From contig JAKCOZ010000004.1 of NCBI GenBank assembly GCA_022605955.1, positions 65,408,229-65,472,228 of the forward strand: a DNA stretch of 64,000 nucleotides. The letters are read 5' to 3'. The DNA is from Rallus limicola (lineage: Eukaryota > Chordata > Aves > Gruiformes > Rallidae). The position numbers and the translations under genes are program-made. Of this stretch, positions 25,498 through 36,947 are shown in pieces; positions within the stretch are counted from its first letter, which is position 1; each line of letters starts with the position of its first letter. The notes below the pieces were generated by a model. The model saw only the letters and a program-made list of their open reading frames with translations, did not search any database and was not told where the DNA came from.

Positions 25498-26439
25498 TCC
25501 TTGGAATTCTCAAGTTTTCTTTCTGAAGCTCTGTTTCCTCATGACATTTTGAAAAACTTTCCTTCTCAGCCTTCACATATTTTTCCTTGCTCTGAATGCA
25601 TCTTCAATATCTCTAGTTCCTTATTCTCTTCTGCCTCTCTTTTTTTTTTCTCCCCGTCCCTTTATTTCCCTCTTTTAGTTCCTTACTAGAAATAAGATAC
25701 AAACATGTTCAAAAGTTTCTCACCCAAAGCCAAATGCCTAATTGTCATCAAATTGGAATTTTTATGTGCTTGGAATCCCACTCTCAACAAAGAAAATTTG
25801 AGCAGTTGGGGGAAAAAAAAGCGAGGCTGTCAATTTATAACCTAAACCCACCTGATTAGATCTATACATCTTGAGTCCAGTGGAAGCCCACTCTAGTTAC
25901 TAGTCTTTTGGGACTAGCATGTCATTGGCATTTCATTTGGTTTTCATCTCTTGAGTGACTGCTGTTAGTCTTTTGTCTTTTTGATGTTCCTTATATAGGC
26001 TAATCAAGTTTCTCAACACCTTCTATTACAGATAAATCAAGAAAGCTTAAAGAAAGCTTTTACACTATTTTTTTTTTGTTTCCAGATGTAGCATTGTAGG
26101 GTTCTTTTTGCTGAACTTGCTTACATTTGGGATTGTATTTTTAAAGCATGTCAACAAAACCAGGTATAGAACTTTTGTGTTAGTTTTGGTTGTGGCATAT
26201 ATAGAACAGAGGTAGAACGTTTTCCTCCTATTGTTCCATTCTTTTTATATCTCTAAAAATTTCATGTACATAATTTGCTAACACATCATCTTTGGAGCTT
26301 ACATTCAGATGCTTATTCATTACAAACCGCTTTATAGTTACTGCAGGATTCACTTGTTGCTGTAAGAATGTTTCCTGAGAATACTGTCTCATTTTGCAGC
26401 TGTAGCCTGTTTTAGAATGAGCTAAATTAAAAGAAATTT

Positions 26440-26775
26440 AGTTTGAATGGGACCATCAACCTAGATTTATCTGCATGGCTGATGCATGCATCAGTTAGAT
26501 TAATTCTGCCAATCACATGCTCTTCTTGTCACCAGTTAATTTTTATTTACTACATATCATGGATAAAATTATTGAATAGAGTGGGGCTTAGAAAGCAATT
26601 AGAGGCATCCCTTTCTAATTGCTGTTTTTCAGTTATACATTCTCTTTAAAATATGTCAGTTCATTAGCTTGTGATAAATTTAATAGATGTTTTCTTGCTA
26701 CTCTGTGATGTTATTTTTAAAGAGTATGGTGTACAGCCATATGTCTAATGCCTTACGTGAATCTGTCTTGTTATT
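26440..26775 (-). mobile_element. Ancient CR1-like reverse-transcriptase fragment
   Basis: On the minus strand a broken frame reads KALDIW (compare KAFDTV) and later GMPLIAF, then APLYSIILSM after a stop, matching the CR1 RT series GVPQGSVLGPLLFNIFINDL. The spacing between the two motifs fits the family. Many stops and heavy decay indicate great age. Confidence 0.6.
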
Positions 26776-29700
26776 TTTTTCTGGAAACTTTGTAATTGTG
26801 TAAAAATTACTTTTTTAAAAACAAAACCTAATCTCCATTAGTTTGGAAAATGTTGTTTATCAGGTATTTGAATTAATCTTCAGAAGCTTTTCTGTTACTT
26901 TGCATGGAAGTGATGTCAGGAAGTCATTCTGCATGTCATTTTTCATTATCGATAAATGAACATTTTTCTATTTTCATGATATATCCATGGAATTTAAAAG
27001 GTGATTGTGATTGTCACATGTTTTATGTTCTTTCATAATACGGTAAAGCAGTTAAACTGATTTCTGGAAGGGTTCGTATTTCTTTTCATTTTTTAGTTTG
27101 GGAACAAAACAGTGACTTTAGCATGAAAAGGCATTATATCATTCAAGGAAAAGTGACGTGGCACTATACAGGGCATAGAAATCTCCTAATAGGTATATTC
27201 AGAATGTAATTTCTTAAGGCAAAGTATTGTGTGCTTAATATTTAGCTGAGGGAAAATAATATGTCTTCTAACAGTGCTTTCTGCATGGTTACATTTTTTC
27301 AGTACCTCTATATTTTTAAACGTGTTCTAAATGGAGGACTAAGATCACAGTATTTTCAGGGTTCACTGGAAGCAGAGTAAAATTCATTTATAAATTTACT
27401 TAACTTGATGGTTGCCTAGTAACAAATGCATTCTGTGCAGAGTGTTTGAGTTGTAGATAACGTCCTGTGTAGAATCTTGAAAACAGTATTAGTAATTGCA
27501 TTTTTACTATGTACTTTCGATTTTGCAGTTTTACTGGGTTTTTTCCATTTTTATTCATTAAACTAGGAAATTACCACCTATGTGGACTGATTGACAACTT
27601 CTTAATTCTTTCATTAGACAGTAAGCAAGATATCAATGCACAAGTAAATACTGATGAAGCACACTAGGAAACATTCTTAGTCATTTTGAAGCATCTCTAA
27701 TCGTTGGGGTTTTTTTTTAATGTTCTAAGAATTTGTCTCCTTTTTTTCCCCTTTTTCTCCTTTTTTTTTTTTCATAATAGGAAAAACAGGTCTTGTGAGA
27801 TGTTGAGATTTAGAGCTTGTCTGTGGTATGAGTGGTGTCTAATAACTAATGAGAATCTCCGTATACAGTACTTGATTCTTACCACTATTGAGTATGGAAC
27901 TGAGGAACCTAAGTTAAGAATTCATCTTCTTGCACATCTAGACTAAAAACTACAGAACACTTACGTCTCATTTTCTGTGTATCTTGCCTTTAGTATAGAT
28001 CTGAAGGACATACAGACTGACTGTAAAGGGTGTGTTGAAGTGATCTTGGGTCATCTGACTATCAGAGTAATTTCTAACCAGCAGACCAGTCTGCTTCACT
28101 TAATTCTATACTGGAGTTGAACATTCATGGATATTCTTTCTGGCTTGATTCTAATTCATTCAATGAATGTGATATTTTAATGCATGGAAATGGGAAGGCT
28201 GCCAAGATCACAAAGTTCAGGAGAACTTTAGAAGTCAGATAAAAGAGTATGTCTGCATGCTCCATAGGCTCTCAAGTGGCAGCTGTAATGTAACGAGAGG
28301 AAATTAAAATCTTAAAAACTATTAGGAAGAAAATGATCCTCCTGTGATCAGTTTACAAGCCAGGGAGACACTTTCCATACCTGATCTTTTATCATTTAGG
28401 GTGTAAATGCAGGTGATGGTTTAGTGTGGAAATTGGTACTGGATAACTATCTTCTGTTTATTTTTTCTGTGTACATGGAATTTCATGGTGTGATAATCGT
28501 GTTCTGCAAATGTGTGCGGTGAACATGCTGTCAATTCTCCGCATGCCATCGTGAATGCTTCTGAATTAGATATACTAATTAGAGACGTCAATTAAATATA
28601 GTTATGCCAATTTCATTTCTTCTACTGAAACATCAAATCAATAAAATACAGTAAAGTTTTCGAAGAACATGATGTGCGAATACTGTGACAGCTCAGTGTT
28701 CCAACGAAAGGCCTGTAGTTTCCAAATGAGACTTATTTTTTTACTGAGATAATTATATACATGAAAAATTGAAATGTTTGAGATTGTGTGCCAGTAGCAA
28801 AGAAAACATACTTAGCTGTGTACCACCAGCCAGTCTTAGGGAATGTAAACAGAAAACTTTGTCATCCAAAATGTGTTTTCAGTAATTTTGTCTGCAATTC
28901 CAGGAAAAAGACTGTATTTGTAGTGTCTTGTATATGAAGTCGTAATCTCTAATTGGGACTTCCAAGACCAAATAACAAGTGATCCAGCACATGAAAAATA
29001 CTAATTTTTGAATTAATAGTATTTACAAAGGGTACCTGCAGACTGTCAAGACTTAGTTTTTGGGTATTTTTTAAAGTGTCTGAGAGCAAAACATTAATTC
29101 TTGCTCTTCAAGGAAAAAAGTCAGAAAAGGAGTTGAAAAATGTATGCAAAGAACTTCTTTTAAATTGTGTTAGAAGTCTAAAAGCCGTTATGCAAAATAA
29201 AGTCTCTATAGTGCTTGGATAGATGAATAATAGATAAATAATTGAAACTGAATCATAATCACAGAGAAAATGCAAAATAAATCGTGTTATGATTGCCTCT
29301 GCAGGTAATTTTGTTTTTCTAACTTGTAAGTTTAGCATAGTTTTAGTCACTGCTTGCTGTTTGTATGTTACCTTGTAGAATTAAAAGCATAAACAGAACT
29401 CATTCTGTATATGAATGTGGTGATGTGCAGACACATAGGGGTTTAGTTTATAGTTTGAATTTTACGTCAGCACAAAATAATTGGGACAATTGTTCTTAGA
29501 CATTTTATCATTTAGGGTAAATGTACTTCTTTTTGCTTCTTGATTATTTTATATATATGTATATTAAATATTGATATTTTGTGTTGCTAAGTAGATGGTA
29601 AAAATGAAGTTTTTTGTTTGGATGGCCTTGAAAAAGGTAAAGAAATTGATGGAATGATTTACACGCTTTGTAGTTTTTATTTAACTATGAAGGCTAACAA

Positions 29701-30524
29701 ATGTTACTGTAGAGCAAATGACATTAATACCTCATTCATTTCTTACAGCTCTCTGACATGATTTTTGGGGCTTGATTCTTTGACATGATTCTCGGGGATT
29801 TATATTTATGAAGCCAATTGTCCAAATAATTTGTAAATTTTAGGAATTGTCACATAACTGATTTGCCTGAAAAATTACATAGCCACTATATACTCATGCA
29901 CAAATATATGTAAAGTGTAATATAAAATATGCAAAAATACTCTTTTAAAAATGTGCTAAGCGTATTAGTAATTTTAATTTCTTGGTTGTGTTAATACTCC
30001 ACATGAAAACTACAGCAGAGAGTTAACTCAGGGGTTTTAGTCATCTCCTTAGCTCCCGGACCAACTGCCAGATCAGTGAAGTTAAATGGCTTCTTTTTAC
30101 AAAGGTTTTGAAAGTGGCAAGTCTGAGTAAACTGTAACTGTTCTTGAGGCATTGTTTATATTTTGAAAGGAAACTCTGAACAAACAGCTTACAGTTAATT
30201 GCTGTAAAAATTCATACTTCCATGGTTATTAAGCAGAGTTCTTCTTCATTGTTTAAATACTTGAAATGCTTTCCTACCTTCAGATGGAACTGAGCACATT
30301 TTCAAAGTTGGGTTTTCAGGCCCTTAGGAGATTTGAAAAGAATTTGCTGTTGAATTTAGCAAAATCAAATAATGTTTTCCAGATTGGAGCGCAGTTCCAC
30401 TTTGCTGATTGTTGTTCTTATTATCAGGTGATTGTAAACAAAGTACAGGATAAATACATCAACAAGTAAAAAAAAAACATAAGTGTATAAACATTAAGAA
30501 AATTAAGCTTCTTTTACTGTGTGC

Positions 30525-30806
30525 AGGTGGCCACGCTCTGGCAGTGGGGTCTGCAGGGGCCTCTGTGAGGATAGGCTGGGGCTGCCCCAAGGTGCGGCTC
30601 TTCCCTACAGCCTCCATGGCAGCACCTCAGGGAAAGTGTATGCAAGGAAGGGTAAAAGCAGTGTGCAGCGGTTGAGAGAAAGAGAGGAATGACAAAAAAA
30701 TTGTGAGAAACAGCCCTGCAGACACCAGTGTTAGTGCAGGAGGTGGTGCTCCAGGGGATGAAGCCAAACCACTTGCTTGCTGTGGCCCTCCCCCCCCACC
30801 CCCCCT
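30525..30806. repeat. GC-rich unclassified avian repeat remnant
   Basis: This block is markedly richer in G and C than its surroundings and resembles a dispersed avian sequence I recall (GAAACAGCCCTGCAGACACC, GTGCAGGAGGTGGTGCTCCAG). It ends near a C-rich run at about 30786-30805. I cannot assign the family. It contains no convincing reading frame. Confidence 0.4.
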
Positions 30807-31402
30807 AAATAAAACACCCTCAAAAGCCTCAAAACAGTGAGGTTGAGGTTGACTCTAGCCCTTACATCACCATGTAATCCAGCTATAAAAATATATATTA
30901 TGCAACCAGTTGGGCCATTTAAATTTAAAAAAAAAGAATGCCTGTTGCAGAGAGCTAGAACGCATTGCCTAAGAGAGCTGTGGAAAGGTATAAGCAAAAG
31001 CCAGGAATGAGGAATCACATGAATTTCATTTTCTGAACTGTTGTGTGATTTGAGCTAAGGAAGAAATACCAAATTATCTGTCCTAGTTTTGCCTATAAAT
31101 TGGACTATCCCTTCTTAACAGCCAGTTTTACTGATATTGTTCCTCCATGTCAGTTAATGACTGCTAACCTTTTAGGGGGCATAAGTACAATAAAGTAGAA
31201 AGATGAATAAGCAAGATTTGGTGGAATTGCACAGTGCTCTGGTTTCTTCAGTACAGGGTCATCACTAACTCACTTCTGTTGTTCACCTTTTGTAAAAAGT
31301 ATTAACTGCTTCTTTCATATTACTGTCTTGTAGTAAGGGATATTTTAAAACTATGAGCTTGTTTTCTTGACATGCTACAGGTTTTCTCTTTTTTTTTAAT
31401 AG

Positions 31403-31579
31403 GTTGAATCTACACAAAGTATGATTAGGATTTTGGGCCTTTCAGCTACATTACCCAATTATCTTGATGTTGCTACATTTCTACATGTCAATCCTTGCAT
31501 TGGGCTGTTCTACTTTGATGGCCGTTTCCGACCTGTACCTCTGGGGCAGACCTTTATAGGAATTAAGACAACTAATAAG
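31403..31579 (+). CDS. ASCC3: ASCC3 internal exon with motif III (SAT)
   Basis: This 177-nt, 59-codon, phase-0 exon continues directly from the DEVH exon. It opens [20 protein letters not shown], where LSAT is helicase motif III, which couples ATP hydrolysis to strand separation. It then runs through the end of RecA1 ([28 protein letters not shown]) into the linker. Approximate human residues are 636-694. The acceptor is a pyrimidine tract followed by AATAG (AG at 31401-31402). The donor is AAG/GTAACA, acceptable but weaker than GTAAGT. The open frame runs on past the donor for 15 codons, but those residues match no helicase sequence I know and the next exon joins cleanly at the donor. The preceding intron is 10.6 kb. 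Confidence 0.96.
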
Positions 31580-33912
31580 GTAACAAATCATGAATCCCTA
31601 AGAAAGGGTTGCTCTTTGTTTTGATCACGTTTCACATATGTATACGTAGGGAGTACCTGGTTTATTATGTTTCGGGTGTTTCTTGATGCATATTTTCTTA
31701 TGTATATAGGTACACCAAATTGAAAGATGCTTTAAGAATTTTATTTCCTCAATTTACAATACTTGTAAATAGGCCTTGTTGTAATTGGATACAATGGTAT
31801 CTAGTTTAGCATTGCCCATGCTTCACTACTAAGTTTTGCTTTATGGCAGAGAAATCATCACCCTTGCCTGCAGAGTCACTGAAGCAGCTGATTCTTCTGC
31901 CTTTCTCATTTCAGTTTTCCATTTTGCAAGAAACAGTGGTGCTTCTTTTCTGGCTTTAAGGATGAATGAGGAATGTTACAAGAAAAATATTCATTTATGG
32001 AATTGGAGAGAGATATACATTATGACATGCATTAATACAAGTTGGATATAAATTGTTGATTAAAATCTTAGCATGCTAAGCCATTAACTTAAATATGTGC
32101 ACACTTGATACAAAACTCATTGAAGTAGTCCCTAAGTAGACTTCTTAATTTCTTGTGCTCTTCTCATTTTGGGAAGCATTAAGGCTGTGGTCAGGTATAA
32201 TATTCTTATTGAAAATTTTAAGTGCAGCGCCACTTGACATGTAAATTATAATTCTTCATAGATATGGGAATTAATACAAACACTTTTCCATAAGAATTCC
32301 CATGCATCTAACTAGCTGATAATTAAAGTTCATATAGCTTAACTTTTAGGACATCTTATTCTGCTGTGATTTAATAGAAGCCAAAACATTTTCAATTAAA
32401 AGTTAATTTCATAGCTTAATAGTAACTTTTTTTCTTTTTCCCTTTTTTTTCTTTTTTTAATGGGCATTCTCTTTCTTACCAGGTTACTTAAGTAGTTTAC
32501 TCCATCTGCAGTGCAAGAAAGAAACTTACTTTACAACTGTAGGGAGTCATTTCAAGTCTATACACAAAAGAATAGTTTACCATATGGTACTTACCATGAT
32601 TTGCATATTTTAACCTTCATTAATTGTTTCAAGTACCTTCACTGAATTTGCTGTTGCTTTTTTTTCTTTTCCTCATACTTGATTTGAATATTTTGTTTAT
32701 TTTCACTGGATGTTAAGGAAAAAAAGAAAGACTCCATTTCTTCTTACTCACTTTAAAATTAATTTGTGATTTAAAAATAAAAGATACTTACAAATAATCC
32801 TGTAAAAACTGAAATTATTAAAAACATTAAGTTTTCTAAAAAAAAAGAACTGAGGAGATGAAGAAATATTAAGCAGTAGTAGTTATTTTTAAATGTAACT
32901 GGCAGACTGCTTTGATAATACCACACACATTTTATCTTTTTGCTTTTCAGAAGTATTTCATTACAGATTTCATAGAATAAAATACATTTTGTAATCACGA
33001 TAACACACTTCATAACAGACAAAAAGGAAAAGCATTAAGCTTCTTTGAGAAAGGATTCTATTCAGGATAATACTAACACTAAAGCTCCCAAATTATTGCA
33101 AATACACACATTCTCCTGGTCTATATGAGACAAGGGAAGCAATGTAAGAACCCACAGAATCAAAAGCAGTTCTTACAGAATATCAGCAAGTGCAATCAAA
33201 GCCAAATCTCTATCCACACTGTTGAGTTACAAGGAGATAGGAGGCTGGTGGTTACTTTAGGTAGATGCTTTGCCACAGCTTTCTGACATCCTTCATCCAA
33301 AAAAAATCCCCAAAAAGTTGGAGCAGATCAGTGATTTGCAAAGTCACGTGTAAACCGTAGGCAAGCTTTCAAAAGCAAGGGAAGCATGGTGTATTTATTA
33401 TGTATAGAAGTTAGCTAGGAAAGCTCTTAAAACTCTGTACGCTGAAATTCTTAGAGCATGCAGGACCAAGACTAAAGTTTGGCCTCTTCAGTCAGAGGTC
33501 TGTTAATTCAGATATTTGTCTTTAATGTTAGTTATTTTTCTTTTGCATCTTCGTATTCAGTAAGAGGCTGTATTAAATGGCTATTTTATCAATATCCTGT
33601 AGAAGTAAGATTCCTTCATATGAAATAGATAAAGAATAGGACTGGGTTACATCTCTCTGGTCATTAACAAAACTAATAATAACTTTTCTGTCCAGTGCCC
33701 TCACTCATATTTTGTCTACTTATTTTCATGTTCTATTTGTGCATTTGATATTACCAAGATTATATTGTTAGGAATGGAAATCAGTGTACTCTAAATTTTA
33801 TTTGCCCAGTCACATTTTTCTTTTAGGGATCACTGTAAATTTCCTGATATGTAATAAAGAATGCGTAAAGATAGAAATGCTTTTAATGTGAAGTATGTTC
33901 TTTGTTTTTCAG
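31580..33912 (+). other. ASCC3: ASCC3 intron between SAT and linker exons
   Basis: A 2.3-kb GT-AG intron, the shortest complete one here. It is AT-rich with T-rich runs near 32430-32460. I recognise no repeat family and no gene in it. Confidence 0.88.
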
Positions 33913-33984
33913 GTGCAGCAGCTGAATCATATGGATGAAGTATGTTATGAAAATGTGTTGAAGCAAATAATGGCTGGACACCAG
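33913..33984 (+). CDS. ASCC3: ASCC3 short internal exon (RecA1-RecA2 linker)
   Basis: This 72-nt, 24-codon, phase-0 exon is too short to stand out by open-frame length. It encodes VQQLNHMDEVCYENVLKQ followed by IMAGHQ, the linker between the ATP-binding and C-terminal helicase lobes of cassette 1 (about human residues 695-718). The vertebrate pattern QQLNxMDEVCYENVLKQ is clear. The first residue is V where I remember M in human, and IM replaces VK before AGHQ. The acceptor is TTTGTTTTTCAG (AG at 33911-33912). The donor is CAG/GTATTT, the weakest of the four in the window, and the following intron is the longest complete one here (16.4 kb), so this exon is a reasonable candidate for variable inclusion. 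Confidence 0.93.
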
Positions 33985-34979
33985 GTATTTTTTGCTTTGC
34001 TTTGCTTTGCACTCAGAACATGTATAAAGCATGTATAAATTAGTTTAGATCATCGTAATGATGTATTAGGAAATTATTTTTTATTATTATTTGAAAATGT
34101 CACTTCAGAGGTCATTTCTAATCTTCAAAACACTATAGAAACAGCATGCATGAAAATCTACACAGGCTAAATAATGTTAGCTTCTAGCTATGGTGAAACT
34201 TCCTGGTGCTTTATATATCTCTAGAAGTAATTAATGTATATTTCTATCACTTTTTTTAAATGACAAGGCAAAGTAGGTCAGTGCTTTAGAGACGTTACAC
34301 TTAGGTAGATTTAATAATTAAATGAAAAGAAAAAAAAGAAAAACATACAGCACTTAGTTATTCTTCTTAGCCTTTGCCATGTCTTTTAAATTTTAGTGTC
34401 TCTACTTAGAGATGAGGGATGAGAATTATGCAGTGTTCAAGACATGGTGCTCAAGTGCTCAGCATCTGTCATTTGAAATATCTTGGGGTTTGTGTTTTGT
34501 TTTCTTTTTAAAGGAAGTAATCCCTCATTTTGCTTTACAGTAGAGGTTTCTGTAGTGAATTTTCAAGTCTGATATTCCCCTCTGCTAAGATTGTCGCATA
34601 ACTCGTTTGCCTGAATAATTTATCGTTCTGTTGCTGTTATTGTGCTCCTGAATCACCCACACACAATGTCTCATTACTGTTAGAACTTGCACATAGATCA
34701 GTGCAAAGCAATACTTGTAGCAGGGATGGCATCAGTTCAGAGCAGGAGCAAATGCCTAGTGCACTATGATGCCTGAAGAAGCTTTCCACTGTGAATAGCT
34801 TAGATAAAGAGGGAAACTCCTTTTCCCACAGTCACACTGAGACTTGCATGTTTTCACTTTTTCACATGAAGTTCAGATGGTGGTGTTTTTTGAAAGATGA
34901 ACAGTTGGTTTATGACTTGGGGAGGAGAGCATACTTCAGCAACAGCTTCTTAGTCCTCCTACTTTCCCTGCTTTAACAC

Positions 34980-35466
34980 TGTCATGATTTAACCCCAGCC
35001 AGTAACTAAGCATCACGCAGCCCCTCCATCTCCCCCACTTTCCCCCCAGCATGGGGAGAATGGAAGAAACTTGTGGGTTGAGATAAAGACGGTTTAGTAG
35101 AATAACAAAGGAAGAGAAGAATAGTAATAACAATATAAAAGTGCTGTACACATGTGAAAGGAAAAAAAGAAATCAATCTGATGGCCAGTCTTTCCAAGCA
35201 ACAATCCTGCCTCTTGGCAGATTCCCCAGTTATGTCCAGGGCATGATACTATACAGTAGGGACTATCCCTTGGGCCAGTCTGGGTCAGCTATCCTGGCTG
35301 TGCTCTCCCAGCTTCTTATGCACTCTGACTTAATGTAGACACTGTGACTACTTGGCAGCAACTGAAAACGTGTGTTATCAGCGCGGTTCTCCTGCTAAAT
35401 ACAAAACACATCACTACATTGTCTACTAGAAAGAAAATTAACTTGATGTCAACTGAAACCAGGACA
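34980..35466 (-). mobile_element. Solo LTR, family A, with perfect 5-bp duplication
   Basis: A 487-bp LTR starting TGTCATGATTTAACCCCAGC and ending CTGAAACCAGGACA on the + strand. The 5-mer AACAC occurs immediately before (34975-34979) and immediately after (35467-35471), which fixes both ends. A 5-bp duplication fits ERVL-like or some class I avian retroviruses. Minus orientation is inferred from the polyadenylation-like region beside CTTTATCTCAACCC on that strand. No gag, pol or env sequence adjoins it, so it is a recombination-derived solo LTR antisense to ASCC3. Confidence 0.85.
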
Positions 35467-36907
35467 AACACTATCTTCCATTTACCTTCTCTTGTTGATA
35501 TCAGTTACTGTTGTTACATTCAGAAAACTTTCATGATTACTTATGGAAATGATGACATTTTCTTGAGTGAAGATTTGTAACAAAATTTGTTGACACTGTA
35601 TTTTCTCCTCATTGTCAATACATGTAATTTACCAAATTCTTACCACTGAGTTACATTTAGTTGTTTATCTTTCATATCTTGTTATGTTTTTGTGTCTTTT
35701 CCCTTGCTATAGATACATCTGCAAGTAGCAGATTCCTTAAATCAATATGTCTAACTAAATAACAGATCTTCCATTCCTGTCAGGAAGTTTCTGTTCCAGT
35801 ATACTTATTACACCTTTTTTCTCCTTTCTTTTTTCTTCTTAGTGAAAAAAAAACTGTCAACAAATGTATATAATATTATTTGAAGATATCACGTACAATA
35901 AGTTTTTTAACTCTATTAGGAGAGTTTTAGGGTTTTTTTTAGCTTGCTTTGGGAATAGTTTTAGTTCCTGTACTATCAGCTGAATGCAGGAGTGTTTTGA
36001 TATAACTCACGAGCTGCTGCCTTAAGAGTTCAAGTGAGGAATTGTATATAGACTACTTGATGTTACAGTTTCAGCAGCAGACACAATTGCTGATTGCAGT
36101 TTCTGAAAATGATATTTCAAACCAAAACCAAATAAGGAGTGTATTTTCAGACAAAGCAGAAGTGTGGTTTCTCTTGCTATATAAATGTTGATTTGGTTTC
36201 AGAACACTTTGGTTAATTTGATGCAGTTGATTGTAAGTGTTAAGCATTTTCTTTGCTTCAAAAAGGATTGTTCTGCTGTGTTGCAGAACTCTCTTAAATA
36301 CATGTCTAAATGCCAAGCATTTACATAGGATTTAAATACATTCAGCGTATTTAAAACATGGTTGTGTTGATTTGTGGTCTTGATACTTATGAAACTAATG
36401 TTCATATCCTAAAATGAATGATTATGCAAACATTGGTATTCAGTCTTTGATAATGCAGAATCAAGTGTATCAGGTCATTGTATAATACAGTTAAATATAG
36501 TATGTAGTTTTGTACCACATTTTAAAAAGTAGGGATTTTTTCCTTTACTGAGTATGCTGTGACAAATGATCTGTCTAATTATTCAACCAAATGCAAATGT
36601 TTAAAAAAAAAGGGGAGGTGGGGGGGTCACATAGCTATATCAACATTGAAATGCTAGCCAGATAGTCGAAGATGAATATTAGGAAAGAATATGATTCATA
36701 TTACTCTAGGAAGGGTTTTTTTACTGTCTTTTCACAGTTTTGAGAATACCCTTTGATCTTGCAAAGGTCTCACCTTCTGCCGATTGTCTTAGTTTTTAGA
36801 AGTCTATTACCCAATGCCCACATTCACCATAGTCTCTTGCTGTCATGCTGTTAGCTTCTGTTATCCTTGAACCTACCTGTTCTGATTTATACTAACGTAC
36901 AAGAAAG

Positions 36908-36947
36908 ACCAGAATCAGAGAAAACGTACCAGAATCAGAGAAAAATA
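36908..36947 (+). repeat. 20-bp tandem duplication
   Basis: ACCAGAATCAGAGAAAACGT is followed at once by a second copy with the first 17 bases identical. It looks like a simple local duplication. Confidence 0.9.

Larger units (their letters stand above)
20764..31402 (+). other. ASCC3: ASCC3 intron between DEVH and SAT exons
   Basis: A 10.6-kb GT-AG intron. The stretches 20764-23440, 23611-25130, 25500-26440, 26776-30520 and 30810-31402 are AT-rich with scattered short homopolymers (for example T runs around 21450-21490 and an A run near 22590) and no supportable gene. The CR1 pieces and the GC-rich block are listed separately. Confidence 0.85.

Noticed and set aside
31580..31624. Extension of the SAT exon frame past its end (15 more codons)
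   Set aside because: The GTAACA donor at 31580 and the clean phase-0 join to the 33913 exon show the extra codons are intron read-through.
34936..35338. Frames of 63-71 codons near 35 kb
   Set aside because: They fall within or across the edge of the solo LTR and do not match retroviral proteins.
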